Positions 28,832-39,517 are shown, counted from the first letter of the stretch. The stretch: 64,000 bases of DNA from Neoroseomonas marina (GCF_012927745.1 NZ_JABBKX010000002.1:124001-188000), one strand, 5' to 3'. Program-made: numbers and translations. The notes: generated by a model from the letters alone, not told the origin.

Positions 28832-30075
28832 TCGTCAGCAACCTGTATCCGCCCGTCGTCATCGGGGGCTACGAGCTTGCCTGCGCGCGGGTCACCGAGG
28901 GCCTGCGCCGCCGCGGCCACGACGTCCGCGTGCTGACGACATGGTCGCACCTGCCCGTGGCCGGCGACGGCCCGCCCCTCGCGGCGCGGCGTCTCGACCT
29001 GCCCTGGCTCCTCCCCGAACGCCCCGCCGATCCCGGCGCGCAGCAATGGCTCGACCACGCGGCGATGTGTTCCTGCCTGCCGAACACGATGGCGCTGCTC
29101 GACGAACTCCGCGCCACCCGCCCCGACGTGGTCTATGCCTGGAACCTGGCCGGCATCGGCGGTGCCGCGCTCGTCGACCTGCTCAACCTCAGCGGCGCGC
29201 CCTGGGTGTGGCACCTGATGGACCGCGCCCCGGCGGACATCGCGTCCGGCGTCCCGGGCGGCATCGGCGGTCTCTTCGGCCAGCGGCTCGGCGCCCTGCG
29301 CGGCGGTCGCGTCCTCGCCATGAGCCACCACCTGATCGAGGAGATCGAGGCGGCCACGGGCGACCGCATCCCCGGCCCCGTCGAGATCGTCCCGGGCTGG
29401 GCCGATGCGGAGGACGCGCTGCCGCATCTTCCCTACCGCCGCGGCGGCGTCGCGCGCTTCGTCACCGCCGGCAGCGTGCACGCCCACAAGGGGATCGGAC
29501 TGATCCTCGAGGCGAGCGCCCGGCTCGCCGCCGAGGGGCTGCGCTTCGTCGTCGACATCTACGGGGCGGGCGCGGTGTCGGAATTCATCGGCCTCGCCCA
29601 GGCGATGCAACTCCAGGACCGGGTCCGCTTCCACGGGCCGCGCAGCCAGCAGGCGCTGTTCGCGCTCTATCGCGGCTACGACGCCTTCCTCTTCCCGACG
29701 CATGAACGCGAACCGTTCGGCTTCGCGCCCGTCGAGGCCGCCGCCTGCGGCACGCCACCGATCATGACGGCCACCTGCGGCGCCGCCGAGCGCCTGGTCG
29801 GGGGCGTCCACTGCCTCAAGATCCCGCGCACGACCGACGCCCTGGCCGACGCGATGCGCCAGGTCGCGACCGGCGCGGTCGACCTCGCGCGGCTCGGCCG
29901 CGCCGGCCAGCGCCTGGTGGCGCAGGATCTGTCCTTCCGGCGCTGCCTCGACCGCATCGAGGCCGTGCTGCAGGACGCCGCGGCGGGGCCGGGAACCCCG
30001 CGGATCGACGATCCATCGCTCGCTGCCCTCGTCTTCCTGAAGCACAATCTCTCGCTGCGCCTCAGATTCGCCTGA
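28819..30075 (+). CDS. glycosyltransferase family 4 protein
   Basis: 418-residue GT-B glycosyltransferase. The N-terminal ILIVSNLYPPVVIGGYELACARV loop is typical; the donor half has FVTAGSVHAHKGIGLIL and EREPFGFAPVEAAACGTPP with the E-x7-E donor motif. The C terminus (SLAALVFLKHNLSLRLRFA) may associate with membrane. The ATG lies 13 bases inside the preceding gene, with the FkbM gene 14 bases downstream. Part of the glycan cluster operon (27710-31028); linkage specificity is unknown. Confidence 0.88.
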   Translation: MRILIVSNLYPPVVIGGYELACARVTEGLRRRGHDVRVLTTWSHLPVAGDGPPLAARRLDLPWLLPERPADPGAQQWLDHAAMCSCLPNTMALLDELRATRPDVVYAWNLAGIGGAALVDLLNLSGAPWVWHLMDRAPADIASGVPGGIGGLFGQRLGALRGGRVLAMSHHLIEEIEAATGDRIPGPVEIVPGWADAEDALPHLPYRRGGVARFVTAGSVHAHKGIGLILEASARLAAEGLRFVVDIYGAGAVSEFIGLAQAMQLQDRVRFHGPRSQQALFALYRGYDAFLFPTHEREPFGFAPVEAAACGTPPIMTATCGAAERLVGGVHCLKIPRTTDALADAMRQVATGAVDLARLGRAGQRLVAQDLSFRRCLDRIEAVLQDAAAGPGTPRIDDPSLAALVFLKHNLSLRLRFA

Positions 30076-30089
30076 GGATAGGACACACC

Positions 30090-31028
30090 ATGGACCTCAT
30101 CGATCTCCGGCGGCGGGGCCTCTCGCCAACCCTGCGCGGCCGCCTGACGAACCCGATCCGCCGCATCCTGTGGCGGCTCGAATCCCCCTACTTCGCCGCG
30201 CTGCTCGACGAGATCGGGACGCTGCGCGCCGAACTGCGGGCGCTGCCGCCGAGCCCGCCGCCACCGGCACCCCCCGGCCCCGACCCGGACGTCGACGGGC
30301 TGCGCAAGGACATGATGGCCGTCGCGCACCGACTGGCCTCGCTTGAGGACGGCCTGGCGCCGCCGCCCCCGGCGGAACCGCCCCGCCCCTCCTACGCCCA
30401 GTGCGGCGAGGACCGGATCATCGCCTACCTGCTGCGCATCACGGGCGCGCCGGCGGCGATCCGCTACATCGACCTCGGCGCCGCCGTCCCCGACGGCGAC
30501 AACAACACCTATCTCGCCTACCGCGACGGCGGCAGCGGCGTGCTGGTCGAAGCCGACCCGGCCTACCTGCCCGCCTACGCCGCGCTGCGCCCGCGCGATG
30601 CGGTCGAGGCGGTGGCGGTGGTCCCCGCCGCGCGCCGCCCCGCGGGCGACACGGTCGAGGTGCTCCTCGCCGAGAATCCGGGCTGGACATCCGTGCTGCC
30701 CGAACGGATCGAGGAAGCCGCGCGCCGCGGCAAGGGCGGCCTGCGCGCGCGCATCACCGTGCCCGCGGCGACGATCGGCGAGATCCTCGACCGCCACTTC
30801 GACGGCCAGGACCTGCACCTGATGTCCCTCGACCTCGAGGGCATCGACGAGGAGGTGCTGCACGAGGTCGACTTCGCCCGCCACCGCCCCTGGGTCATCG
30901 TGATCGAGACGATGGGCGCGCCCGGCCCCGAAACCTTCCTCGCCGGCCAAGGCTACGCGCTCTACGCGGATACCCACGTGAACCGCATCTTCGTCCGCCG
31001 CGACGTGCTGGCGCGCGCGACGCACTGA
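30090..31028 (+). CDS. FkbM-family methyltransferase with N-terminal extension
   Basis: 312-residue SAM-dependent O-methyltransferase of the FkbM family. The conserved SYAQCGEDRII start of the domain is at about 102-112, followed by IDLGAAVPDGDNNTYLAY (SAM loop) and LVEADPAY. The first 100 residues are an added region with a helical segment and a Pro-rich linker (SPPPPAPPGP), perhaps for membrane or partner binding. It probably methylates a sugar hydroxyl of the glycan assembled by the neighbouring transferases, capping the chain; this is inferred from context. Confidence 0.85.
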   Translation: MDLIDLRRRGLSPTLRGRLTNPIRRILWRLESPYFAALLDEIGTLRAELRALPPSPPPPAPPGPDPDVDGLRKDMMAVAHRLASLEDGLAPPPPAEPPRPSYAQCGEDRIIAYLLRITGAPAAIRYIDLGAAVPDGDNNTYLAYRDGGSGVLVEADPAYLPAYAALRPRDAVEAVAVVPAARRPAGDTVEVLLAENPGWTSVLPERIEEAARRGKGGLRARITVPAATIGEILDRHFDGQDLHLMSLDLEGIDEEVLHEVDFARHRPWVIVIETMGAPGPETFLAGQGYALYADTHVNRIFVRRDVLARATH

Positions 31029-31091
31029 CCGCCGCCCCTCGACGCCCGCCCCCCATCCGCCATGATGGCGTCCTCATCCGGAGGAACACCC

Positions 31092-31841
31092 ATGGCTGCC
31101 CATCGCAGGACCGCGCTCGTCACCGGCGCGGGCCGCAACATCGGCCGCGCGGTCGCGCTCGGCCTCGCCGAGGACGGCTTCGACATCGTCGTCAACGGCT
31201 CCGCCGACCGCGCCGCCTGCGAGGCCGTCGCCGCCGAGGCCGCCGCCCGCGGCGCCGCGACGCTCGTCGCCATGGGCGATGTCGGCACGCCGGAGGGCTG
31301 CGCCCGCATCGCCGCCGAGGCCATCGCCCGCTTCGGCGCCGTGGACGTGCTGGTGAACAACGCCGCCCTGCGCCCCGCCAGGCCCTTCCTCGAAACCCCC
31401 GAGGAGGACTGGCAGCGCGTCATCGCCGTCGACCTCGACGCCGCGGTCCGGCTCTCCCGCGCCTGCCTGCCGGGCATGCTCGCCGCCGGCTGGGGCCGCA
31501 TCATCAACTTCACCGGCATGAACGCGATCCACGGCTATGGCGGCCGCGCGCCGGTCAGCGTCGCGAAGCACGGCGTCTGGGGCCTGACCAAGGCGCTCGC
31601 GAAGGAATTCGGGCCGCAGGGCATCACGGTGAACGCCATCTCGCCCGGCCCGATCGCCGCCGACGAGGCTCCGTCCGATCCCGCGGCGGCGGCCTATCGC
31701 GCCAAGGCCGTGGCGCGCGTGCCGGTAGGGCGCGAGGGCACGCCCGCCGAGGTGGCCGCCATCGCGCGGCTGCTCGCCTCGGATGGCGGCGCCTACGTCA
31801 ACGGCCAGATGCTGCAGGTGAACGGCGGCGCCGAGACCTGA
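31092..31841 (+). CDS. SDR-family protein lacking the catalytic Tyr
   Basis: 249-residue short-chain dehydrogenase/reductase fold. The NAD(P) motif TGAGRNIGRA (11-20) and NNAAL (89-93) are intact and the late SPGPI loop is present. The usual YxxxK is VSVAK here: V155 replaces the catalytic Tyr while K159 remains, and the Ser position is T141/G142. It may therefore be catalytically weak, use another mechanism, or act as a binding protein. CGGAGGA precedes the ATG. It lies 63 bases after the FkbM gene and may be cotranscribed. Confidence 0.87.
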   Translation: MAAHRRTALVTGAGRNIGRAVALGLAEDGFDIVVNGSADRAACEAVAAEAAARGAATLVAMGDVGTPEGCARIAAEAIARFGAVDVLVNNAALRPARPFLETPEEDWQRVIAVDLDAAVRLSRACLPGMLAAGWGRIINFTGMNAIHGYGGRAPVSVAKHGVWGLTKALAKEFGPQGITVNAISPGPIAADEAPSDPAAAAYRAKAVARVPVGREGTPAEVAAIARLLASDGGAYVNGQMLQVNGGAET

Positions 31842-31941
31842 TCCATCCCGGTGAACGGAACCGCCCCGCCACCCGTCTCCGGGACGGCGTGGCCGGGCGG
31901 CGGGGCGGACCGCGCCCCCGGGCGCCGTCCGCACCACGCCG

Positions 31942-32481
31942 TCAGATGAAGACGCCCGTCAGCAGCCGCACCGCGATGTTCACGACGATGGCCACGCCGA
32001 TCACCGCCAGGGTGAAGGTCAGCGCCTTTTCCTGCGGCACGCGCATCACGATCGGCACGCCGAGGTAGAGCGTGTAGAGCGCGTAGAGCCCGCCGACGAG
32101 CGCGACGATGCCGCCCAGGATCGGGATGATGATCGCCGCCCCCGCGACCCAGGCCACGGTCGGGGAGAACACGGCGAGCTTCAACGCCGCATCCGCGTCC
32201 TGCGGGCCGCCGAACTTCGGCGCCAGGATCTCGACGATCTTCGCCATCACGAAGACGCCGACCACCGACAGGATGTAGCCCACGATCATGCTGCTCAGGC
32301 CGGTGAAGAAGAGCCCGACCATGGCCAGCAGCAGGAAGCCGGCGATCGCCGGGATGGCGGCGAGCGGCATGACGTAGCGGGTGAAGACCGGAACGAGCTC
32401 GATCGGCTCGCGCGCGATCGTCTGCCATTCCTGCGCGGGCGACAGCGCCATGCCCCTGATGCGCGCGATCAGCTGTTCCAC
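31942..32481 (-). CDS. YIP1-family membrane protein
   Basis: 179-residue integral membrane protein of the Yip1/DUF1282 type. The N-terminal amphipathic opening EQLIARIRGMALSPAQEWQTIAREP is followed by five hydrophobic segments at about 38-60, 64-85, 108-130, 132-150 and 155-178. The GTG start has GGGGAG four bases upstream. Bacterial members have no settled function. It is divergent from the AmpG-like gene with 108 bases between starts. Confidence 0.85.
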   Translation of the reverse strand: MEQLIARIRGMALSPAQEWQTIAREPIELVPVFTRYVMPLAAIPAIAGFLLLAMVGLFFTGLSSMIVGYILSVVGVFVMAKIVEILAPKFGGPQDADAALKLAVFSPTVAWVAGAAIIIPILGGIVALVGGLYALYTLYLGVPIVMRVPQEKALTFTLAVIGVAIVVNIAVRLLTGVFI

Positions 32482-32589
32482 GTGGCTCCCCTTCTGCCCT
32501 CGTTCCAGGCGCGATACTGCCCAGGCGCGCCGCGCCGGGGCAAGGCCCGGATGCTGGCCGCGCGACGGGGCTTCTGCCAGCCTGCGCCC

Positions 32590-33851
<1,262 letters not shown>

Positions 33852-33855
<4 letters not shown>

Positions 33856-35873
33856 ACGGCCCCCGCCGCGACGCGGGCCTGCCGGCGACCTTCGCCGTCG
33901 ACCTGCGCGCGGCGAACCCCATGGAGGGCCTGCGCAGCGGCATCGCCATCGCGAGCCTCGTCGCGCTGGCCGAATGGATCCACGCGCCCTGGCTGATGGC
34001 GATCGCGCTCGCCGCCTGGCTCACCTGCCTCGCGGATCCGGGCGGGCCGCTGCCCAGCCGCCTGCGCGCCATGGCCGTCTTCGGCCTCGCGGGGGCGGTG
34101 ATCGACGCCGGCTACGGCATCCTGCTCGGCCATGCCCCGGGCGTCGTGACGGCGGCGCTCGCCGGGCTCGGCATCTTCGCGCTGTCCATGCTGCGCGCCA
34201 TCGGCGCGACGGGGCTGCAGCTCGGCACCGTGCTCTGCCTCGTCGTCGTGCTCGGCCTGCGGCGCATGCTCACCCCCGGCGACGCCGTGGCGGAGGTCGG
34301 CCTGCTCTTCCTCGCCGGCGCCGCCTGGGCGCTGTTGCTGACGGTGCTGCTGTGGCGTCTGCGCCCCTTCCAGACCGCCCGGGCCGCGGTGGGCCAGGCC
34401 TGGCGGGATCTCGCGCGCCTGTCCGCCGATCTCCGCGCCCTGCTGCGCCGCCCGGGCGAGGACGCCGAGGACTGGCTCCGCCACGCCCGCGCGCATCGCC
34501 GCCAGGTCCGCGCCTCGCTCGAGGTCGCGCGCGCCCGCGCCCTCGCGCATGCGGAGGCGCTGCGCGACGCCGCCGGCCGGCTCGATCCCGTCTGGGCCCG
34601 GCTCGACGCCGCCGAGCAGGTCTTCGACGCCCTCGTCGCCCTGCCCGACAGCCTCGGCCGCGATCCGGGCCCGCCGGTGCGCGCCGCCGCCGCACAGCTG
34701 CTCGACCGGCTCGGCCCCATGCTGGCAGGGCTCGCCACGGCAACGGCACGCGGGGCGCCGGCGGCGCCCGGCGGCGACCTCGACCGCATCGCCGAGATCC
34801 CCGGCGCCGAGCCGCTCCGACCGATCGTCGCCCGCCTGCGGCGCGCCTTCGCCCAGGCCGCCGCGCCCGCCATCGGGGACGGCGCGGCCCGCCCCGCGCC
34901 GCCCGCCCCGCCATCCCCCTGGACGACGCTGCGCGCCCAGCTCACGCCCCGGTCGGCGGTGGCGCGCCACGCCGCGCGGATCGGCCTCGCCGCCGGGCTC
35001 GCCACCGCCGCGACGCTCCCCTGGCCCGCCGGCCACGCCTATTGGATGACGATCTCCCTGATCCTCACCCTGCAGCCCGACGTCGCCCAGACCATGGCCC
35101 GCGCCGCCGAGCGCATGGGCGGCACCTTCGCCGGCGCGCTGCTCGGCGCCGGCCTCGCCCTGCTGCTGCCCTCGCCCATGGCGATGGCCGGCGTGCTCCT
35201 GCCGCTCGCCGCGACCACCGCGGCGCTGCGCCGCGTCTCCTATGGCGTCTATGTCGGCGGCGCGACGGCGGTGATCGTCGTGCTGCTCGAGGTCGACCAC
35301 CCCGGCCAGGCCGAGGCCCTGCGCATCGGCCTCGAACGCGCCGCCTACACGCTGGCCGGCGGCGGCCTCGCGCTGCTCGCCGCCATCGCCCTCTGGCCCG
35401 ACTGGGCGGGCGAGCGGCTCGACCCCGTGCTGCGCGCCGCCGTCGCGGCGCATCTGCGCTACGCCGCCCTCGGCCTCGCCGAGGGCCTCGGGGAGGCCGA
35501 CGCCGCCACCTCTCTCGCCGTGCGGCGGGAGGTCGGCACGACCAGCGCGGACGCCGAGGCCCTGCTCCAGCGCGTGCTCATCGAACATGTCCGCGCGCGC
35601 AGCGGCGCCTTCCGCGCGGCCCTGGCCATCGATGCCGCGCTGCGCCGCGCCGGCGGGCAGGTCGCCGCGATGCGCCTCGCCGGCGGTGCGACGGATGAAG
35701 GCGCCGCGGCCTGGCGCGCCTGGTTCGACGCGGCCGCCACCGCGGTCGCCGCCAGCCGGCCCCTGCCGGCTCCGCCGCCGGGCCACGCCGACCCGGTCCT
35801 CGCCGACATCGCCGCGCAGCTCACCGAAGCCGGCGAAGCCCTCGCCGCGCTCGGCGCCGCCGGTTCAGCCTGA
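33852..35873 (+). CDS. FUSC-family (aromatic acid exporter-like) membrane protein
   Basis: 673-residue inner-membrane protein of the FUSC/YccS/AaeB type. Two membrane blocks (about 20-170 and 375-520) flank a helical, Arg-rich cytosolic domain, with a second soluble domain at the C terminus (520-673). The ITLILTLQPDV-like motif ISLILTLQPDVAQTMARA at the start of the second block is diagnostic. Members export aromatic acids or other toxic compounds, often with HlyD partners not found here. GTGA overlap with the ampG-like gene; its last nine bases overlap convergent arsC. Confidence 0.87.
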
Positions 35874-36293
35874 CGAGCGGCGCCCCGCGGCATCGACGAC
35901 CGGCGCGCCGTCCTCCTTCGCGAAGGCGCCGCGCTGCGGCTCCGGCAGGATGTCGAGCACCGTCTCCGACGGCCGGCACAGCCGCACGCCGAGGGGCGTG
36001 AACACCACCGGCCGATTGATCAGGATCGGGTGCGCCGCGATGGCATCGAGCAACTGGTCGTCCGTCAGCGCAGGATCGCCCAGCCCGAGCTCCGCGAAGG
36101 GCGTCCCCTTCTCCCGCAGCAGCGCCCGCAACGGGATGCCCATGCGCCCGACCGCGTCCAGGATGTCGGCGCGGGACGGCGGCGTCTTCAGGTACTCGAC
36201 CACGCGCGGCTCGGCCCCGCTGTTGCGGATCAGCCCGAGTACGTTGCGCGACGTGCCGCAGGCCGGATTGTGCCAGATCGTGATGTCGCTCAT
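35865..36293 (-). CDS. arsC: arsenate reductase (glutaredoxin-coupled ArsC)
   Basis: 142-residue ArsC/Spx-family thioredoxin-fold protein that reduces arsenate to arsenite with glutathione and glutaredoxin. The active site is C12 in NPACGTSRN. INRPVVFTPLGVRLCRPSETVLDIL carries the Arg residues typical of the arsenate pocket. GAGGAG lies six bases upstream of the ATG. No arsenite exporter or arsR is nearby, so it may serve general redox or another reductase role. Divergent from the DUF486 gene with a shared palindromic site. Confidence 0.9.
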   Translation of the reverse strand: MSDITIWHNPACGTSRNVLGLIRNSGAEPRVVEYLKTPPSRADILDAVGRMGIPLRALLREKGTPFAELGLGDPALTDDQLLDAIAAHPILINRPVVFTPLGVRLCRPSETVLDILPEPQRGAFAKEDGAPVVDAAGRRSSG

Positions 36294-36325
36294 GGGATGC
36301 TCCTCGCGGGCCCACGGCGAGCCCC

Positions 36326-36358
36326 ATCATATCCACATGTCGACGATAATCGACATGT
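36326..36358 (-). promoter_or_regulatory. palindromic operator and -10 upstream of arsC
   Basis: Perfect 9-bp inverted repeat ACATGTCGA / TCGACATGT (36335-36343 and 36350-36358) with a 6-base AT-rich spacer. On the minus strand TATGAT (36326-36331) follows directly and makes a credible -10 for arsC, 33 bases before its ATG. The repeat would cover the -35/spacer, as expected for a repressor site. No regulator gene is adjacent. Confidence 0.7.
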
Positions 36359-36427
36359 CTTCGCCGTCAAGACAACCGCCCCGATCGGGCCTAGATGCCG
36401 CGCGCAACCCGTGAGGACCATCTGCCC

Positions 36428-36772
36428 GTGAGCCCCTGGATCGCCACGCCCCTGCTGCTCGTCGCCTCCAACGTGCTGATGACCTTCGCCTGGTACGGCC
36501 ATCTCAAGCAGCCCTCCTGGCCGATGTGGCTCGCGGTCCTGATCTCCTGGGGCATCGCCTTCTTCGAATACTGCCTCGCCGTCCCGGCCAACCGCATCGG
36601 CTACGGCACCTTCACCGGCCAGCAGCTGAAGGTGATGCAGGAGGTGATCACCCTGGCCGTGTTCGCGGTCTTCTCCGTCGCCTTCCTGGGCGAAACGATC
36701 CGCTGGAACTTCATCGCCGCGGGCCTCTGCCTGGTCGCGGCGGTGGTCTTCATCTTCCTGCCGGTGGATTAG
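36428..36772 (+). CDS. DUF486 / DMT-like small membrane protein
   Basis: 114-residue protein with four hydrophobic helices (about 4-22, 31-52, 67-87 and 92-111), matching the DUF486 family distantly related to drug/metabolite transporters. Blocks such as NVLMTFAWYGHLK and EYCLAVPANRIGYGTF are family-typical. The GTG start is preferred over an in-frame ATG at 36395, which adds a hydrophilic 11-residue leader; AGGA lies upstream of the GTG. Function unknown. Its final four bases overlap the convergent acyltransferase gene. Confidence 0.82.
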   Translation: MSPWIATPLLLVASNVLMTFAWYGHLKQPSWPMWLAVLISWGIAFFEYCLAVPANRIGYGTFTGQQLKVMQEVITLAVFAVFSVAFLGETIRWNFIAAGLCLVAAVVFIFLPVD

Positions 36773-37872
36773 GCGCGGGCCGGCCGCAGCCGGCGCAGCG
36801 CGGCCGTGACCGCGGCCGCCGCGCCGTCCCGCGCGCCCAGCGCGGGCCGCTCCACCCACCGCCAGGACAGCGCCGCCAGGCCCAGCACCAGCGGCAGGCT
36901 CGCCGCCGTCAGGGTCCAGCCGCCCCAGCCCTCGGGGTCGAGGCTCACCAGCCCCTGCTGCACCGGGAAGGCATAGAGGTAGGTCCCGTAGGACAGGTCC
37001 CCCCGCCGCGCCGGATCGAGCCAGCCCGGCAGCCGCGCCTGCCCCGCCCAGTGCACCGCGTAGACCACCACGGCCGCCGCCATGACCGCATGCACCGGCC
37101 CCGGGGCGACCAGCGACGCGGTGGCCGCCAGCGCCGCGAGGACCAGCAGCACATCACCCCGCAGCGGGATGCGGTCGCGGTTCACCGCCAGCGCCGCACC
37201 GCCCGCGAAATGCAGCCACAGCCGCCAGAAGGTCTCCCCGAAGGGCAGCAGCCCCGCCCCGGGCAGCAGGATATCGACCAGCATGACCCCCAGCAGCAGG
37301 GTGAAGGCCAGCCGTCGCGCCAGGATCCCCGCCACGCCCAGCAGCCCGACATAGGCGTAGCAGCGCAGCTCGTAGGGCAGGCTCCACAGCGACCCGTTCA
37401 CCACCCGCGGATAGGGATTCGCCTCGAACACGCCGGGCAGCTCGAAGGCGATCTTCCGCAGCAGGGCATTGCGCAGCAGGAAGGTCCAGGTGCCCTCCGC
37501 CGCCGCGTACTCCGCCAGCGGCAGCGTCGTCAGCGCCGCGCCCGCCAGCACCGTGACGACGCAGGCCGCGACCGCCCCCGGCCAGATCCGCAGCCCCCGC
37601 GCCACCGCGAAGGACACCAGGTTGCCCCGCCGCAGCCAGGACAGGGTCACGAGATACCCGCTCAGCGCGAAGAAGACGTTGACCGCCAGGTCATGGACCT
37701 GCTCGCCCCAGCCCGCGAAGGCAGCGAGCAGCGGGCTCAGCGGATCGGTCCCGCGCGTCAGCACGAAGGCATGGCCGAACAGCACGGCGACGGCCGCGCC
37801 GATGCGGATCGCCGCGTAGCCGTCCGCGCGGCCCGCCATACCTGCCGCGTCTGTTCCCACCGCGCGCCCCAC
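36769..37872 (-). CDS. acyltransferase family 3 membrane protein
   Basis: 367-residue inner-membrane acyltransferase of the OafA/NodX (Acyl_transf_3) family, with about ten helices. The family His motif is in VLFGHAFVLTRG near residue 35-46 and the conserved NVFFALSGYLVTLSWLRR and RGLRIWPG segments follow. Such enzymes O-acetylate surface polysaccharides or lipids. It is not in the glycan cluster but could act on its product. The gene is convergent with DUF486 and divergent from alanine dehydrogenase. Confidence 0.88.
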   Translation of the reverse strand: MGRAVGTDAAGMAGRADGYAAIRIGAAVAVLFGHAFVLTRGTDPLSPLLAAFAGWGEQVHDLAVNVFFALSGYLVTLSWLRRGNLVSFAVARGLRIWPGAVAACVVTVLAGAALTTLPLAEYAAAEGTWTFLLRNALLRKIAFELPGVFEANPYPRVVNGSLWSLPYELRCYAYVGLLGVAGILARRLAFTLLLGVMLVDILLPGAGLLPFGETFWRLWLHFAGGAALAVNRDRIPLRGDVLLVLAALAATASLVAPGPVHAVMAAAVVVYAVHWAGQARLPGWLDPARRGDLSYGTYLYAFPVQQGLVSLDPEGWGGWTLTAASLPLVLGLAALSWRWVERPALGARDGAAAAVTAALRRLRPARA

Positions 37873-37976
37873 TCACGTGCCCGTGAGCATAAGTCCTCGC
37901 ATAGGTTTCGGCCAGGGCCCGCATCCGCCGGCCTGGAAACGCGTTAGGCTCCCCGACAGGATCGAGGAGGACCGCG

Positions 37977-39083
37977 ATGCGCGTCGGCGTCCCGAAGGAA
38001 GTGAAGGTCCACGAATACCGCGTCGGCCTGGTGCCCGGCTCCGTCCGCGAACTCGCGCTGCAGGGGCACGAGGTCCTGGTGGAGACCAACGCCGGCGCCG
38101 CCATCGGCTTCCCCGATGCGGCCTACGCCGCCGCCGGCGCCCGCATCGTCCCCGATGCCGCAACCGTCTTCGCCGAGGCCGAGCTCATCGTGAAGGTGAA
38201 GGAACCCCAGCCCGTCGAATGGGCCCAACTGCGCCCCGGCCAGGTCCTCTTCACCTACCTCCACCTCGCCCCCGACCCGGCCCAGACGAAGGGGCTGATG
38301 GACTCCGGCTGTACCGCCATCGCCTATGAGACGGTCACGGACGCCGCGGGCGGCCTGCCCCTCCTCGCGCCGATGAGCGAGGTCGCCGGCCGCATGGCCG
38401 TGCAGGTCGGCGCCCATTGCCTGGAAAAGGAAGCCGGCGGCGCCGGCATCCTGCTCTCCGGCGTGCCGGGCGTCCCGCCGGGCCGCGTGGCCATCATCGG
38501 CGGCGGCGTCGTCGGATCCAACGCCGCGCGCATCGCCAACGGCATGCGCGCCAACGTCACCGTGCTCGACCGCAGCGCGCGCGTGCTGCAGGCGCTCGAC
38601 ATCGAATTCAACGGCCTGGTCGATACCGTCTTCGCGACGCGCGACGCGATCGAACGCGCCGTGCTCGACGCCGACCTCGTGATCGGCGCCGTCCTCGTCC
38701 CCGGCGCCGCCGCCCCGCGGCTCGTCACCCGCGACACGGTCGCGCGCATGCGCCCCGGCAGCGTGATGGTCGACGTCGCCATCGACCAGGGCGGCTGCTT
38801 CGAGACCTCGCGCCCCACGACCCATGCCGAACCGACCTACGTCGTCGACGGGGTCGTGCATTACTGCGTGACGAACATGCCGGGTGCCGTCGCGCGCACC
38901 TCCGCCGTCGCGCTGAACAACGCGACGCTGCCCTTCACCCTGCAGATCGCCGACAAGGGCTGGCGGCGTGCCGCGGCGGACAACCCGCACCTCGCCGCCG
39001 GGGTGAACGTGCATGCCGGCGCGGTGACGCATCCGGCCGTGGCGCAGGCGCTGGGGCTGCCGCTGACAGCGTTGCCACGGTAG
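37977..39083 (+). CDS. ald: alanine dehydrogenase
   Basis: NAD-dependent enzyme converting L-alanine to pyruvate and ammonia, or the reverse. 368 residues. The opening [23 protein letters not shown] carries the substrate Arg, VKVKEP the conserved Lys, YLHLAPD the catalytic His region, and [17 protein letters not shown] the NAD-binding loop. [13 protein letters not shown] is family-specific. CGAGGA sits about seven bases upstream of the ATG. Monocistronic; a GC hairpin follows at 39122-39143. Very unlikely to be the related transhydrogenase alpha subunit given length and completeness. Confidence 0.95.
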   Translation: MRVGVPKEVKVHEYRVGLVPGSVRELALQGHEVLVETNAGAAIGFPDAAYAAAGARIVPDAATVFAEAELIVKVKEPQPVEWAQLRPGQVLFTYLHLAPDPAQTKGLMDSGCTAIAYETVTDAAGGLPLLAPMSEVAGRMAVQVGAHCLEKEAGGAGILLSGVPGVPPGRVAIIGGGVVGSNAARIANGMRANVTVLDRSARVLQALDIEFNGLVDTVFATRDAIERAVLDADLVIGAVLVPGAAAPRLVTRDTVARMRPGSVMVDVAIDQGGCFETSRPTTHAEPTYVVDGVVHYCVTNMPGAVARTSAVALNNATLPFTLQIADKGWRRAAADNPHLAAGVNVHAGAVTHPAVAQALGLPLTALPR

Positions 39084-39121
39084 CGCGCCCCGGAAGGGCG
39101 TCGTCCCTCCAGACCACCCCG

Positions 39122-39143
39122 CCGGGGGCCGGAAGGCCCCCGG
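39122..39143. repeat. two-hairpin repeat, partial copy (terminator-like)
   Basis: Perfect 9-bp stem CCGGGGGCC / GGCCCCCGG with GGAA loop, preceded at 39091-39110 by a degenerate GGAAGGGC-type hairpin. It is a diverged copy of the dispersed intergenic repeat and lies just after the alanine dehydrogenase stop, where it may act as a terminator without a T-run. Confidence 0.7.
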
Positions 39144-39190
39144 AACCCATCATCCGGAACCAACCGGACATCGGTGGACGACGACAGGCG

Positions 39191-39220
39191 TTGAAATAGG
39201 ATTCCCCCCTATCCTATACG
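39191..39220 (+). promoter_or_regulatory. RcnR-type operator inside the rcnRA promoter
   Basis: A perfect 7-bp inverted repeat ATAGGAT / ATCCTAT (39196-39202 and 39211-39217) encloses a C6 tract, which matches the G/C-tract plus inverted-repeat layout of RcnR/CsoR-class sites. It lies between TTGAAA (39191-39196) and TATACG (39215-39220), 18 bases apart. With the -10 ending only seven bases before the ATG, the transcript is probably leaderless; no Shine-Dalgarno is visible. Confidence 0.85.
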
Positions 39221-39227
39221 TCCACCC

Positions 39228-39506
39228 ATGACCCATACCGTCCGCGACAAGCAGAAGCTGCTCGCCCGTGTCCGCCGCATTCGTGGCCAGGTCGAGGCGA
39301 TCGAGAGGGCGCTCGAAAGCGAGGCCGATTGCGAACGCGTGATGCACCTTCTCGCCAGCACCCGCGCCGCGATGGGCGGCCTGATGGCCGAGGTGGTTGA
39401 GGACCATGTGCGGCATCACCTTGTGGACGCCGAGCGGCATCCCGGGGCGCTGGACGAGGACGCCGCCGAGCAACTGCTCGCAATCGTCCGGACCTACCTG
39501 AAGTAG
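39228..39506 (+). CDS. rcnR: RcnR-type nickel/cobalt-responsive repressor
   Basis: 92-residue all-helical CsoR/RcnR-family repressor. The MxHTxRDKQKL opening and the RcnR ligand set are conserved: H3, C35, H60 and H64, which fits Ni(II)/Co(II) sensing rather than Cu(I) (CsoR) or formaldehyde (FrmR). It is encoded directly upstream of the efflux gene rcnA (11 bases) and directly downstream of its predicted operator, so metal binding should release repression of both. Confidence 0.95.
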   Translation: MTHTVRDKQKLLARVRRIRGQVEAIERALESEADCERVMHLLASTRAAMGGLMAEVVEDHVRHHLVDAERHPGALDEDAAEQLLAIVRTYLK

Positions 39507-39517
39507 GGGCCAGCGGC

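Noticed and set aside
36395..36427. ATG at 36395 as the DUF486 gene start
   Set aside because: Adds a hydrophilic leader before the first membrane helix; the GTG at 36428 gives normal family length and has AGGA upstream.
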